Source: Echinarachnius parma
Taxonomy: Eukaryota > Echinodermata > Echinoidea > Clypeasteroida > Echinarachniidae
Assembly: GCA_037951105.1 (NCBI GenBank)
Contig: JBAMJV010008004.1
Span: 28,501 to 92,500 of the forward strand
Direction of reading: 5' to 3'
DNA length: 64,000 nucleotides
Position numbers and translations under genes: made by a program. Every line of letters begins with the position of its first letter. Position 1 is the first letter of the stretch. Below, one piece after another: positions 1 through 13,107 of the stretch. The notes under the pieces are model-generated. The model was not told the origin of the DNA. It was given only the letters and a program-made list of their open reading frames with translations, and did no database searches.

Positions 1-60
1 GGGGGGGGGGGGGGTAGGGGGCACGCGAATTATTGTGGTCACTGTCACAGTATGTATTTC
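1..60. repeat. Poly-G element (type P), cut by the window start
   Basis: A 14-base G run, then GGGGGCACGCGAATTATTGT and TATGTATTTCTTTACTTTCA, the same order as at 9350-9400. GTAGCTACGCCCCTG follows at 138. Confidence 0.6.
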
Positions 61-1246
61 TTTACTTTCACAGATTTTTACGTTTTTTCCCCCAGTGGGA
101 GGGGAGGCACGTGCCCCAAGGCCCCCCCCCCCCCCCTGTAGCTACGCCCCTGCTATCCGTAGCTACACCACAGACTGCCGTTAGCGCCACTATACTACCC
201 CGTCAATGGTTGGTCCCGGACGCGTCCCGGAAGGCCAAAGTCACGACTGAGCAAACTTCGAGCAATGTTTACTCAGAGCCGCGAGTCAATAATATTATAC
301 ACTTGTATACAGCAGAAACGAGCTGGCACGACGAATTGAGCATCAGGCATGTCCAAAAAGCGGTCAGTACATGAGATACAGTACATCATCATAAACATCT
401 ATAATTTATTACTAATGTAATATTATGTAGTCATGTGGCTGACTCTGGGCTCACACGTGTCCCCAAAGTTTGGGGACTCTCCAAATGTCGGGTTCACACA
501 CATGGACGTGCACACACATGCCTGTCCAATTACCGACTGTCCCAAAATAAATAAATACAAAATAAAATATTTGTACATGGATACAGAAATCGAATAATCG
601 ACAGTAACACACGATATTAAAAAAACAACAGGTAGTGTTAGGGTTAATGGATTGACCATCTCTTACAAATCTATAAAAAAACAAAAACAATTAATACATT
701 AATCTAATTTTGCTGGTAAGCATCCTCCCATAATATTAGTATAATAGTAGTGAACACTCAAATGAACTGTAACCATAATTATAAGCTATGCTAAGCTATG
801 TTCTAAAATGTTAATTAAACACAAAATAATTTCCTTTCATCTGTTGTTCTATTTGTTTTTACTTTCAGTCAGTGTTTTATCAGTTAGGTGATGATGATAG
901 AAATTACTATGCTGTTTACTTTTCCCTATCCGCAATTTATCTCGGCAAATCGGAGCTCTTTAATTATTGCTTGATTGCTTTTAATATTTCCGTAAGGTAT
1001 AATAATGTGACACGGCGGACTCCAGTTCAGCTGCAGATTTGCAATGTTTTACTTTGTTGTTTTCCCAACTTTATTCGCTGTCTACAGATTGCACGTATTA
1101 AATTGTCTGCGTCGTTACATCAGAGGGCGTTTTTCAAGTACACATCCACATTATGAACAGACTAGAAGCCCATCTGAAAAAAACATGAAGGTTTTAACCA
1201 CGAATAGGTAGGAACAAGGAATAGCAATGAGAGTTGCAAGTGATTC
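61..1246. other. No gene seen
   Basis: AT-rich sequence with a short hairpin (GTCCCCAAAGTTTGGGGAC at 459-477). The small open frames have no family features or splice context. Confidence 0.5.
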
Positions 1247-2564
1247 ATAATTCAGTTTTGGTTTAAAGGGCGCTTCAAGAAATTATGTTTTGTGAGGTAA
1301 TGAAAAACTAAGTGTAACATTTGTAAAAAAACGCACAATTTTAATGACAGAATTAACTTTGTTTGAACAAAATCGAGTTAGAAACAACTTAAATATCTAT
1401 TTACATGTATATCCAATCGGAATAAATGTTGGGGACCAACTTTTATTCAATAATTTAAGAAAATATTTTGAAATCCTACACAAACCACAATGGATTTTAA
1501 CTTTTTTTGTATTATCTCTCTACTAAATAATGATTTTTTTTTAAAACCAAAAATAACATTCATATTTTAAATAATTATACATGTATACAAAATGGTTGAA
1601 ACTTGAGCTGCCTGGAGTGCGACTTTTTGTGCTTTAATGGAAACAGCCCTGTATTAAACTTAACCGTTTTAAACAGTGTATATTATACCATTCAAGTATC
1701 ATTGAATAACTGATTCTGTCAACAAAGGGCCTTCCTTCTTTTTGAAGATTAAAATATGGCTTGAATGCCTATTACGTTATTACCATTCATGAATTTGGTA
1801 TCATTGGAAAGCGTGAATCCTCTTCTTTACATTGATATAACATTTGCTATGGATATTTGATCATGGAATGTGCATTACATCCGAATGTAGGGCAAAGTAC
1901 AAAATGAAATGTTGCAAAATGCACTGATTTTGTCAACAGTGTGCCTTCCTTTTGTTTGAAGATTAAAATGTGGCTTGAATGCATGACCACCTCACCCCCA
2001 TTCAAGCCAAAGAAGGCACTCTGTTGACAAAATCAGTGCATTTTGCAACATTTCACTTTTGACTTTGCCCTACATTTGAATGCAATGCACATTCCATGAT
2101 AAAATATTCATAGCAAATGTTATATCAATGTAAAGAGGAGGATTCACGCTTTCCAATGATACCAAATTTATGAATGGTAATAGCGTAATAAAAAAGTTAT
2201 TAATGTGCAAACCTCGATTGCGGAACTTTTTGTGTGAGGTATAGTAATGTTATTTCTCTATCTAATCACTATTTCAACAAAGCATCACATGCACAATATT
2301 TTATTCAAAATGGTTGAAACCGATGAGTGTTTAGAGAGCGCCCTCTTACGTTTTAACGGCTCTTTTTTTAATGATAACATGATCTTTACTACGTCATTTG
2401 TAATTTTGTGTTCCTTTCTAGTTAGAACTATTAGTTTGTAAATGATGCAGGTTTTGGTTACTAAAATTCAGTTTCACCAAAACTGTACTCTCCTTACCAG
2501 AACTCAACTATCCCTTTAAGTTACTAAAAATTCTGTTTGACCAAAACTGGACTATCCCTTTAAG
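1247..2564 (+). mobile_element. MITE family C, copy 1, with nested foldback
   Basis: The left part has AAAGGGCGCTTCAAGAAATT, GAGGTAATGAAAAACTAAGTG and GTTTGAACAAAATCGAGTTA. The right part has AAAATGGTTGAAACCGATGA, GAGAGCGCCCTCTTACG and AACTCAACTATCCCTTTAA, with one extra end copy at 2521-2564. Between them, 1690-2215 is a foldback element. Non-coding. Confidence 0.7.
1690..2215. mobile_element. Foldback element nested in MITE C copy 1
   Basis: Bases from about 1765 to 1990 pair with about 2010 to 2195 (for example ATTGGAAAGCGTGAATCCTC with GAGGATTCACGCTTTCCAAT). The left arm also contains a ~58-base direct repeat (1711 and 1925: TCTGTCAACAAAGGGCCTTC / TTTGTCAACAGTGTGCCTTC, continuing to GGCTTGAATGC). 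Confidence 0.75.
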
Positions 2565-4280
2565 TTTAACGGTGAAATTATGATTGCCGTCATTATAATT
2601 TATGGTCGACACCGAAAGGTAAAAAATATTATTTATGTAATTCGTTTTGTGACGTCACGAAAACCGTCAGCAAAATCCCCTCAGCTTCCGGGTTCGAGAG
2701 GAATATAAATTTTGTTTAAAAGCATTTCCAAATACTTCTGTATAGCTATATACTGTATACGCCATACATGCTTTTGAGCTTTTCATAGTCCTGTGCATTG
2801 GATCTATCAAAATTAGTGATTTTCATTAAGCAGCTATTGGTACTTTTAAATAGTGGTTTAATGATTGATTACAAATAGGGAAAGTTGTGTAATTATAGTT
2901 GAGAATACGTCATAAATTCATTGCAGATTCATTAATAGAGCACAGGCGTTGGAGAAAGAGGGCGTGCGCAATTTAATTAAAGTAAATCTCGTACCTAGCG
3001 CACGATTTGTATAGTATACCACTCTGAAAATATATAATAGATCTGTTAGATCACCATTCATCGTGACCGCATAATATTATACCATCATAAACATAACTTG
3101 ACTATCAGTATAATTATACGGGGAACGCGAGAAGAGTCATACGGGAGTCATACACGTAGGCCTACGTTACGTAGTATAGAGTAGCACGAAAACATTGATT
3201 GATCATTAACCGCGGGCGCCGCTGGCTGCTACAGGGTACATCTAAATCATCATAACAATATTACAAGATCAAATAATATTTGTACCGTTATTTTAATATA
3301 ACACGAAGAGCTGGGCAGACGGATATATTACATGTATGTCAAGGAACGGATATGATATGATATGATGCCATTGTCAAGTGCGTGCTTGAACTATATAGTG
3401 TAGGATTCGTACATTTGGAGATAAAACGTTGCAGTTTTCTAGTACATGTACGAGGAAATTGTTTCTACCTTCAGTCTACCACTGGCGAGCCAATGGCACG
3501 TAAGTGAACGAACTACATGAACATGACATTGAATGCTGAACATGACACTGCATGACACTGCATGTCATGCATGTTATAGGTTACAGTATTCATGTGTACC
3601 TGTATACTCATACATGTACCTCTATCGCACGATCAAAGTTATACTGCATACTCCGCAGGCATAAACATGTTTTAGTTATAAATACATATGCACATGACTG
3701 TATATATAGTGCTTTTCACGTGAGATATAATCATTATCATTGTTGCAAAATGCTCTAAAAATATGAATATTTATAACGCAGTTGTAGGCGATACAACATG
3801 CATATCAATTTGTCACTTTTATTATTATGGGATTATGTTTGTACCGATATATATATACAATATAGCATAGAGTACTTAGTCTACTACACGATGTACACAA
3901 CACGCTGACCTACTTTATCATAAAGTTGACATTTGCTGTTTACAAGGTCAATGGTTTTCTTTTTGAAAGCAATACTATTATTTCCTTTGCATTGGATGCT
4001 ACGCTATAATGCTTTTTTACCATTTTAGTAATTCAATGGTTATACCAATATAATTTATGTGCCTTCCTTGTACATGCTAAATAGTATTGGTGAGATATAA
4101 TGTTGTATACCAGATATACAAATGTTATGTTTAATATAAAAAAAACTATTAAAAGATTTGTATAATCCTAGTAAATATGCATAATTTTGTATCATTTATA
4201 TACACAGTGAACGAATTATATATTTTAATAATATGTTACCAGTGTTTCTTATCTTTTTAAAATATTTTTTATAATCAACG
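2565..4280. other. No gene seen
   Basis: AT-rich. It contains one perfect CRE-like TGACGTCA (2650-2657) and a short GATAT repeat near 3350. Nothing else is supported. Confidence 0.5.
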
Positions 4281-4562
<282 letters not shown>

Positions 4563-4971
4563 CACCCATTCATGAAACACGCATGTCAATCCTTATGATG
4601 TGCCATGTCAACTCCCTCATGAACGCTTCATTCTAGTAGCATGCAACATTATACGTAGTCCACTCATTTTACCGAGCCCCGGTTATTCACCTATAGGTAT
4701 GGAACAGAATGGGGTTAATTGAATGTCTTGCAAAGTTTTTGGCATCGAACCTGTGACCCTCTCATTGAAAACGAATACCTTACCTTATTAGCCTCTACAT
4801 CATTTCCTAAATTACCAAACATATAACAAGTTAGCTGTGATATATTTGCTTATACATGTACATGCATTTTATTTTGTTGTGACTTAATTTTCAGATATCT
4901 TACGTACCAGCAAGTCGTTATCATGCGTATGCGTAATAATGGGCCTCGGCGCGAGTATAGCCATATTGATT

Positions 4972-5940
4972 TATTAAAGGTGTATTTCAGTTTTGGTATA
5001 GAGGGCGCTGCACGAAATAATTTGTTTATGAGATAATGAAAAACTGAGTGTAAAATTTGTAAGAGCATACAATTTGAATGGCAGAATAAACTTTCTTTGA
5101 TCAAAATCGGTTCGGAAACGGCTGAAATATCAATACATATATCCGATCGGAATAAATCTGGGCCCCAGATTTATTCGATGATTTTTTATTTTATTTAAAA
5201 AATGCTTACACTTTTTCAAAAATGTTTTTGTTTTTGATGATCGATCTATTGTATAATTATTTTAAAGGCATGCCTGTAAAGTGTCTAACTCCACGAATTT
5301 TTGTTGGAGCTTCCCCGTTTCTCTTCTACCGTGTTGTTTAGCTTATGGTAAGAGAAGAATAACATAGGGTTATATTTGTTCAAATGTACCTTTAGTATGA
5401 AGATAATTATCATTTAAATCTTTTATTTGAAAAGCGTTAGCAAACGCTTTTCAAATAAAGTACAATTGTCGTAGCTGAACACGTCCGGCCAGCGCGCGTG
5501 GGAAACAAATCTACGGCAGGCCATCAGTATTCGGTGATAAAATATGAACTCAATATTCGTTTTTTTCACCAGGTAAACAGTGATCGTTTTCTTTCAAACT
5601 TTCACAAATCTTTCAATTGTATTTTACAATGATATTGATATAGGATTGAAGTCTCAAATGTCATTTTGTGCAATATCTGACGCTTTACAGGTATCACTTT
5701 AACAAAACATTACATGCATATTTTTTTTTTTGAAAAATGGTTGAAACCAATGTTTTTTTTAAAGAGCGCCCTCTTGTGTTCTAATGGCTCTTTTTGAATG
5801 ATAGCAGGCTTTTAACTTAGTCGTATGTAATTTTCTATACCTTTCGAGCATGGTGGAGTTATAACTATTAGTTTGTAATGTTATTGTGCAGGTTTTGGTT
5901 ACTAAAGCTCAGCCTTACCAAAACTGTACTACCCCTTTAA
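4972..5940 (+). mobile_element. MITE family C, copy 2, with nested family D element
   Basis: It runs from ATTAAAGGTGTATTTCAGTT to CCAAAACTGTACTACCCCTTTAA with the family blocks TAGAGGGCGCTGCACGAAAT, GATCAAAATCGGTTCGGAAA and AAAGAGCGCCCTCTTGTGTT. The D element at 5262-5702 splits it. Confidence 0.8.
5262..5702 (+). mobile_element. MITE family D, copy 1
   Basis: TTTAAAGGCATGCCTGTAAA, AGTGTCTAACTCCACGAATT, TCTCTTCTACCGTGTTGTTT and GGTAAGAGAAGAATAACATA on the left, and CAATATCTGACGCTTTACAG then ATCACTTTAA on the right. The family ends pair as TTAAAG..GTAAAGTGTC against GACGCTTTAC..CTTTAA. It contains an internal hairpin GAAAAGCGTTAGCAAACGCTTTTC (5429-5452). Confidence 0.75.
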
Positions 5941-6340
5941 GGGTATATTATTATTCGATTCTGGTAGACATATTTAAACTGTATCCCATTACATCCAATT
6001 AAACTGTAGTTATTATACTTAGCATAATGCATATTATATAAATATGCGAAACGAATGTGAAAACATGCGTAGTATTGCTACATAAATTGTCAAAATCTAC
6101 ATGTACGTATACCATGACCGATAACTTGTACTGAACAACGAAATGACGAAGAAAACTGTATTGTTATAGACATTGAAGGGAATTCGTCTGAATAAACAAG
6201 CGGCGGACATATATACAACATAATGAGCTATCATTTCTTTTGTGTCCACAAAAAAAATGTTTTTGGGTAAAATCATTTTGCACCTTGAGTGTCAAACTGG
6301 GAGAAATATGAAAAATATGACGCAATAACATTATATTCGA

Positions 6341-6560
6341 CCAGCGGCGTAGCGTGGCCGGACCTGGGGGTGGGGGGAACGCATATTATTGAGGAGCACA
6401 CCTTATGTATTGCTTTATGAGTAAAACAGAATTACCCTTGTTTGTTTAATGATTTTGTTAAATACTTGGGTGGGGGGGGGGGGGGGGTGCCGCTTATTTT
6501 GTAGGGGCACACCTTATGTATTATTTTCTTTATATTGTAAAATTAGTGCCCCTCACGTAG
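6341..6560. repeat. Poly-G element (type P)
   Basis: CCAGCGGCGTAGCGTGGCCG, GGAACGCATATTATTGAGGA, CACACCTTATGTATTGCTTT, then a G run at 6470-6487 and a second TAGGGGCACACCTTATGTAT. A repeated pattern of G run, short linker and GCACAC(T/C)TTATGTATT. Confidence 0.65.
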
Positions 6561-7006
6561 CTGCCCCACTGTATTTAACGATCTAATACATTGCATAATA
6601 AGGAGTAGCAATTGTGCTGTTGATATACAGTAGTACTTTTATTATCACTGTTCACTTTTTTTCAATTTCTTTTTTTGGTATTTTTAATCTTTCATCTACC
6701 GTATTACATGTGTTATGTTCTTCTTATGATTACAGCCCTGTTGAAATAAAAAGCTTTTGAGGCTGAAATTGGGCATTCTATCGTTTGTAAAAGGGAACTA
6801 TTATAGTAAATTTGTCCGAATCGACCCACTTCATTCTCTAGTGGTTCTTCCATGTCCTATTGTTGTTTTACCCTTTATAATGAAAATATGAAGCCTGCTT
6901 TGGTTTTTAAATGTTATCTCTGTAATTGAGATATTTGATGAGTAACTTTTAAAAAATCCGGGGGATCATTTTAGCTGTGTATATACAAACTCTTATAGCG
7001 TATAGT

Positions 7007-7263
7007 TAAGGCCCGGTCACATATCACCGGATAGCACAAACGGATACCCAACGAATAGAAAATCAGTTGAGAAATCAAATTATCCGGTAGTAAATGTCGT
7101 CTCCATAGATCCATGCACGAAACCATCCGCCGGATAAAACAACGTACATCGCCTGACAAGGAACGGACAAAAAACGCATACGAACTAGGAGACGAACGGA
7201 TTGAATTTTTACTCTCCGTCGGGCAACCGTTTACGCTATCCGGTGATATGTGACTGGGCCTTA
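7007..7263. mobile_element. Palindromic MITE H
   Basis: TAAGGCCCGGTCACATATCA..CCGGATAGC pairs with GCTATCCGGTGATATGTGAC..GGGCCTTA, ~29-base ends with one gap. TAA/TTA outside GGCCC fits a 3-bp PIF/Harbinger-type target. No coding capacity. Confidence 0.8.
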
Positions 7264-7328
7264 GGCAAATAACACTTCGTGAATTTTTGCTCATTATACT
7301 CCGACATAATTATGATATCTGACATTCA

Positions 7329-7442
7329 CTTAAAGTGAAACCAGTAAAGTGTCTAACTCCACGAAAAGTACTTGGAGCTTCCACATTTCTCTTCTACCGT
7401 GTTGTTTGGCTTATGGTAAGAGAAGAATAAAATAGGTTATAT
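7329..7442 (+). mobile_element. MITE family D, copy 2 (left end only)
   Basis: CTTAAAGTGAAACCAGTAAA, GTGTCTAACTCCACGAAAAG and TACCGTGTTGTTTGGCTTAT match copy 3 almost exactly, then similarity stops after AATAGG. Confidence 0.7.
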
Positions 7443-7577
7443 CTGACATTCATTTAACATGCCAGAGGAATTGTCCACTCAGTGGACATATCAGAACACA
7501 AATACTATTTATATTAACCCTTTATCAACATATTCGTTTCTCATATGTATTTATTTGTTTATAACTACCTGTTTATA

Positions 7578-7930
7578 TTTAAAGGGATCTAGTAACATCG
7601 ATTAAATCCACAATCTTACTAAGAATTCTAGTACCTCGCTATATTCGTATTACATACGATTTTCGAATTTCCCTTTGTTTAAAAAGATATTTACGATTGA
7701 AGTGTTCGGATTTTTAATTATCCACTGGAAAGTTATAACTATACAAAATCAATGCAACGAGTTAGCTAATATCACTCTGCTTTTTTCACTCATTGCTTGG
7801 CCATAAAATATCCATTTAACGTCAATTTCACACACATTACTCGGTGGACATATCATTTCACAACAATACATATTTCATCAACCATTCATCACTTTGTGCA
7901 CATGTCAACAAAGTTACTAGATCCCTTTAA
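7578..7930 (+). mobile_element. MITE family A, copy 1
   Basis: It begins TTTAAAGGGATCTAGTAACA and ends with the complement (TTACTAGATCCCTTTAA). Conserved internal blocks are GATATTTACGATTGAAGTGT, ATCCACTGGAAAGTTATAAC, TCGGTGGACATATCA and CATTCATCACTTTGTGCACA. The ends can be read as a TTAA target duplication plus AGGGATCTAG terminal repeats. It is non-coding. Confidence 0.8.
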
Positions 7931-8115
7931 CGTATAATTGTATTGCGTTTATGTTTTAATTCAAACAAAGGGAAACTGGAGAAACTGATTTTATGACATT
8001 CTTGAACGTTGCAGCCATGATCTTGGCGATGGAACAGCAGCAACATTGCTGACCATGCTATCCCAAATATCTTTGAATAAATATATAAATAAATACATAT
8101 CAAATTAATAAACAT

Positions 8116-8134
8116 AGTTACTAGATCCCTTTAA
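8116..8134 (+). mobile_element. Solo terminal repeat of MITE family A
   Basis: AGTTACTAGATCCCTTTAA stands alone 186 bases after copy 1 of the family, without the internal sequence. Probably a rearranged or partly deleted second copy. Confidence 0.5.
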
Positions 8135-8198
8135 ATATAGATAAACGAACAAAACAAAACAAGCATTGGATCGAGCAGACCACAGCAGATCAGAAGAT

Positions 8199-8292
8199 TC
8201 ACTCTGACTCCGTCCTTGTAATTCCTCCGTCACCAGCCTAGCATATTCTGACTCCATCGTTGTAATTCCTCTGTCACCAGGCTAGCATATTT
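8199..8292. repeat. Two-copy tandem duplication (~52 bp)
   Basis: TCTGACTCCGTCCTTGTAAT..CCTCCGTCACCAGCCTAGCATAT is followed at once by TCTGACTCCATCGTTGTAAT..CCTCTGTCACCAGGCTAGCATAT. Confidence 0.85.
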
Positions 8293-8426
8293 AGCTCGAG
8301 CTTGCTTATGGCCAGCAAACTGTTGCAAAACTCGAAAACTTTGATATTTTTTGCTATTGCTCAGCCGCTAGCAACGTAAAAACTCTGACCAGGACAGTGG
8401 CGTAGTGTGGTCAGTGGTCACACTGA

Positions 8427-9206
8427 TTAACCCTATTAAGGCCGGGCTATTTGAGGTCTTCAGCAGGCCGGGGGGGGGGGGGGGCATTATGGCCCCCCCC
8501 TAAGATCTCGGCCGCGGAGCGGCCGATCGCCGTAAAAATTTGCACGCGTGATAAGTGAAGTGTATAGAATACAATGGTAATTTTTAAAAATTTTGAAAAA
8601 TTCATTAATTTGCATATTTATGGTAATTTATGCAAATAAGTCATGAAATTCATATTTTTACCCATAAATCATATATTCTTCATAATTAAACTCTGGTTTT
8701 CACTACATATATTCTTTAGAGCATTTGGAATGATACTACAACAAAAAAAATTGGAAGAGCCCGGTTCTTCCTTTTGTTTTCTATTGTTTTATTAATTTCT
8801 TATGTATTTCTTTGTTTTTTTAACTTATGTATTTTATTGTTTTTGTTGTTTATTTTATTTCTAACTATAATTTAACTGTTTTGAACCCCAAAACCAACAT
8901 ATAAAATGTAAACAACACCAAATATCTAATAATACACCTCATTTTATGAAAATTGATATTTCCATATGTTTTGTACACAAATCACGAAATTTAGCGATTT
9001 TCGGGCTGACATGCATAGACAAAAGGTCACGTGACTTTGTAACGGAGGGTCCGATTTTCAAAATTTTTGTTTTAAAACGTGCGCAAGACCCGAAAGAAAA
9101 AAGTCACCAAGCAGCGGCGCGTCATCATGCAGCGTTTTTGAGCAATAAAAAAAATTCCGGAGGGGGGGGCCATTATGCCCCCCCCCCCCGGCCTTATTAG
9201 GGTTAA
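8427..9206. mobile_element. Inverted-repeat element J with poly-G/poly-C ends
   Basis: The ends TTAACCCTATTAAGGCCGGG and CCCCGGCCTTATTAGGGTTAA are inverted. Each is followed inward by a long G or C homopolymer and GGCCATTATG(G)CCCC (8473-8500 and 9163-9190). The interior is AT-rich and non-coding. Confidence 0.7.
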
Positions 9207-9500
9207 GGGGTTGGTGCGACATGATTGTACATTATTAGGGGCACACTCTATGTATATTAGCTTTATTCTTAAATAATTTGCCCCTTTTGTTTTGATTTCT
9301 TTGGTCAAATTATTTGGTTGGAGTGATGGGAGGGGGGGGGGGGGGGGGGGCTGGGGCACGCGAATTATTAGGGACACACTCTATGTATTTATTATTACAG
9401 AATTGTTTGCAGAATGTTCCATTTATGTTTTTAATTGTTTTTGTATAATCATTCGGGTGGGGGGGGGGGGGGGGGGGGGATTGTAGCTATCCGCCACTGG
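9207..9500. repeat. Two tandem poly-G elements (type P)
   Basis: TTAGGGGCACACTCTATGTA (9235), G run 9331-9350, GGGGCACGCGAATTATTAGG, ACACTCTATGTATTTATTAT (9373), G run 9457-9479, then GTAGCTATCCGCCACTGG, the complement of the usual CCAGTGGCGTAGC border. Confidence 0.7.
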
Positions 9501-9954
9501 AACAGGGGTTATTATTCCGCACATCGAGCACTGGTTTCTGTTTGCACGAGCACGCAGAGTAAAAGTAGTGTGGTTCTTTCATTAGTACTGCAAGAAGGGA
9601 GGGAAAACCCGTATCAGGATTTGCAACCCTCATATCATGCGTGGTAGTTACTCTGAACACGAGCAGAGAAAATCCTAAATCAGTTTTTGTTTGTTTTACT
9701 ATACGCATGCGATAGTTTCTCTCAGTATGTACTACAGTAAACGAACAGAGAGAACAACTTGGTCGGGATTTGTTTCTGTTTTATGGTTCTTGCGTTATGT
9801 TCTACAGAATAAAAACAGAAACTGACCATTCCTTCTAGTTTGGAAACAATGCGCTTTCCATACATGCTTAATACCGACGTTGAAAGACTAAAACGTGACT
9901 AATAAAGGCATAAAAGTGCAATATCGTATCATAATCGCGAAGGGTGAAGGACGG

Positions 9955-10035
9955 GAGGGGAGGGGGGGGGGGGGGGGGTGCGTGCTTCCCAATAAGATAA
10001 AGGGGTGGGGAAATGACGAAACACCATTATGTGTT
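9955..10035. repeat. Poly-G tract with linker
   Basis: GGAGGGGAG then a G run to 9978, GTGCGTGCTTCCCAATAAGA, then AACACCATTATGTGTTCCTA. Probably a diverged type P element. Confidence 0.5.
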
Positions 10036-10313
10036 CCTAATGACATACATGTAACACTATACTAGAAATCTACATTTTTCTGCCCGGTCGGGCAAGTAAC
10101 ATTGAGACTTGTACAATTTGAATGGCACGAAACAAAAATAAATGTGTGGCCCACATAAACATTGACAAGTCTGTTCATTTTTGGTTGTCCAGTCGCAAGT
10201 AAACATTCATGTCAAACAAATTTGGTGGCCTGAATATCCTTTTAGGGCCCTGGGCCAGCAGGCCTGTGCTAACTTGGAGAATGCATCTCACCATGTTCAT
10301 CATGTGCAGTGTA

Positions 10314-10725
10314 ATTAGTAACATTGTCCAAATCCACGGAAATAACTTAGAACTCTAATGGTTCTTTCATAAACCTTCTACCTTCTTTCATATACCTTGT
10401 TGTATTCGTATTACCAATAGAAGTATGGGACGGGTTTGGGGTTTTCAAATTTCCCTTCCGCTAAAAAGATATTTACCATTGAAGCGTTCGGATTTTTAAT
10501 TATCCACTGGAAATTTATAACTGAGTACAAATTCAGTGCAATGAGCTCTCGAATATCACTTTGCAATTGCGCTCATTACTCGGCCATTTAACACTCATTT
10601 AACGTGAAATGTTTACACATTACTCAGTGGACATATCAGATTACAAACATACTGTACATATTTTGTATTAACATTTATCACCTTTTGAGCATGTATGTCA
10701 ACAAAGTTACTATATATCCCTTTAA
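10314..10725 (+). mobile_element. MITE family A, copy 2
   Basis: From TTAGTAACATTGTCCAAATC to ACAAAGTTACTATATATCCC with TTTAA. The outermost left bases are lost. The internal blocks of the family are present in order (AAAGATATTTACCATTGAAG, TATCCACTGGAAATTTATAA, TCAGTGGACATATCA). Confidence 0.75.
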
Positions 10726-11283
10726 TCAATATCACTCAATGTGGATTGCGTTACAATTAGGTCAGTATACCATATATCCGTCGAGTAATTTCAACTGTTA
10801 ATATTTAATGTAGCTTTTTTTCTTTCTTTTTTTTCCATGAAATGGTGCAAAGGTTCTCAAAAGTAAACACGTATAGCTCTGTCTGTGCTATTTTGAACAT
10901 TGAGCTCTAATTAAAAGTTACTTTTCTGTTCATGCTCTTAGTATTTGTGTAGCCGGAAACATGATATTAAAAATAAATGTAAACAGTATGCATATTATGA
11001 TAATATAATCATTAAAATGTGCACTGTAGGCTCGACCAAAAATATACAAACTTTAAAATTGTTAGATGTTGGTTTATTAATGTGTACTTATCAAAGCTTA
11101 TACAAACTTAGATGTAAACACATATAATGTTTACAATTATACTAATAATTTATGTATCCAAATTGTCTTGTTTGTGTTGCTTAGTAACAAAGTTAAACAT
11201 ACATTTGTAGAATGTTATTGGGGTTATTGTTATCCTAAAATATGAAGTATAACCGCGACGTTGGACATGTGGGACGCTGGAAT

Positions 11284-11830
11284 ATTAAAGATATATCGTA
11301 ACTTTGTAGACATGTGCAAACAAAGTGATGAATGGTGGATAAAATGTGTTTGGTTGTGATCTGATATGTCCACTAAGTAATGCGTGAACAATTCACGTGA
11401 AATGATTGATATGGCCGGGTAATAAGCAAACGTGCAAAGTGATATTTGCAGACTCATTGCAGTGACTTTGTACACAGTTATAACTTTCTATTGGATAATT
11501 ACATTTCTGATCACTTCAATCGTAAATATTGTTTTAACGGAAGGGGAAAAGGTTAAGCTTCTATATATTGGCATGATTGGTAATAACATATCTTATATTC
11601 ATGTAACTGATATGATCTTTTGTTCTGTCTACCCTGCCCCATGTCACGTTGAAATGGTTCATTTATTTCATTTGTGACAGTGGACCTGGGTTTCTATGTT
11701 TTACATCTTTTGTTATTTATTTGAATTTAATAAAGATGGTGTAATATAACGAATACAATAATGTATGCGAGAACCATTATAGTTCTGAGTAAGTTTTGTG
11801 GATTTGGACAATGTTACTAGATCCCGTTAA
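11284..11830 (-). mobile_element. MITE family A, copy 3 (reverse, enlarged)
   Basis: The reverse-oriented copy runs from ATCGTAACTTTGTAGACATG to TGGACAATGTTACTAGATCC. It is about 150 bases longer than its relatives because of extra sequence near 11600-11770 (including GAATTTAATAAAGATGGTG). Confidence 0.7.
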
Positions 11831-11974
11831 CGTTTTAATGTTTGCGAACTTATACTGCTAACAAAATTATTATTGTTTGCATTCAAATTGTTTTTGTTTA
11901 GCTAAATGACTATAAATGACTATATGCTCAAACTATCGGGGGCTATTCATACAGACTGATTCTCAATTCGTGCA

Positions 11975-12296
11975 TGAGCTCAATTTGAAAGAGCACACAG
12001 TTTTATAAAAAACATAATCAACTTTGTTTGATCAAAATCGGTTAAGAAACAGCTGAAATATCAATAAATAATTCCGATTTGAATAAATGATGGGGACCAA
12101 CTTGTATTCAATAATAATTTTTTTAAAGGAAAATATGTTAATATCCTACAGATTTTTTGAAAATATACCATAATTGTTTTAGACTTTTTTTGATGATCTC
12201 TGTATTGAATAATTATTTCAACCAAACAGCTCTGTAACCGTCTGTATGTTTTACTACCATTCAATCATCATTGAATAATAACTGTTAGTATTAAAA
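11975..12296 (+). mobile_element. MITE family C fragment
   Basis: TTGAAAGAGCACACAGTTTT, TGATCAAAATCGGTTAAGAA, ACAGCTGAAATATCAATAAA and GGACCAACTTGTATTCAATA are family C internal blocks. Both ends are lost. A detached right end of the family (TTGACCAAAACTGTACTACCCCTTTAA) lies at 12871-12897. Confidence 0.6.
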
Positions 12297-12786
12297 GCCA
12301 ATAACAGTACTGGGAAACGCCCCACCCACACAAAAAGAAAACTACGCTTTTATCAACAACCACGTGAAAGAATATCATAACTTAGATGTTAATGTAAAAA
12401 ATTGGCCAACAACTGCTTTGGAATTGACTAAATTGAGCATTAAAATGTTCGAAATAAAACCAACTTTGACACAGATTAAATTGAACCGCATGCTCGCTGC
12501 GTGCAAAACCTATGGCAAATGCTGTGGCTCTACATGCGAACGAGCGTATAGATGTGGCCAGCGTAGACGGGCCAAACTGGCGGTGAATTTAGGCCAAATG
12601 TCAGCGGCGTGCATAAACGTTTCAACTGATATTTCTGTATTTAACTATATACTAAGGCGCGGATTTTTCTACACAAGCCCTTTTTTAATACTTATCCAAC
12701 AATACTGATCAACTAGTTTGGCTAATAAAAATACTTTCGGTAACTTTCCCAATACTGTTATTTGGCTTTAATAATAACTTGCGAAG

Positions 12787-13107
12787 CCTTGCGAAGCCTT
12801 GCCTCCCGTGTGGACCCCCTACCCCCAATGAGCGAAGCCTTGCCTCCCGTTTTTGGTTACCAACATTCAGTTTGACCAAAACTGTACTACCCCTTTAAAA
12901 AAAAAAAAAAAAAAAATAACGTGTGCCCCCTTCCCCCAATAAGTTACGTGCCCCGTCCAATCAGTCCAACAGATCGTTGCTACTGATGGCCTTCGTATAC
13001 ATGCATTCAACACGTGACGCATCCAGGTTCAGACTACATTTTGGGGAAAGGGGATGGGGTAGGGGGTCCACACGGGAGGCAAGGCTTCGCTCATTGGGGG
13101 TATGGGG
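12787..13107. repeat. Inverted repeat pair with shared GC-rich arms
   Basis: AAGCCTTGCCTCCCGTGTGG..ACCCCCTACCCC (12794-12838) is the complement of 13045-13095 (GGGTAGGGGGTCCACACGGG..AGGCAAGGCTTCGCTCATT). The left arm also carries GCGAAGCCTT in short tandem. A type C MITE end and an A-run lie between. Confidence 0.75.

Noticed and set aside
12364..12708. A 114-residue open frame with CCGSTCERAYRCGQRRRAK
   Set aside because: Looks mildly protein-like but has no splice signals or known domain, and lies between two fragments of MITE C. Left as non-coding.
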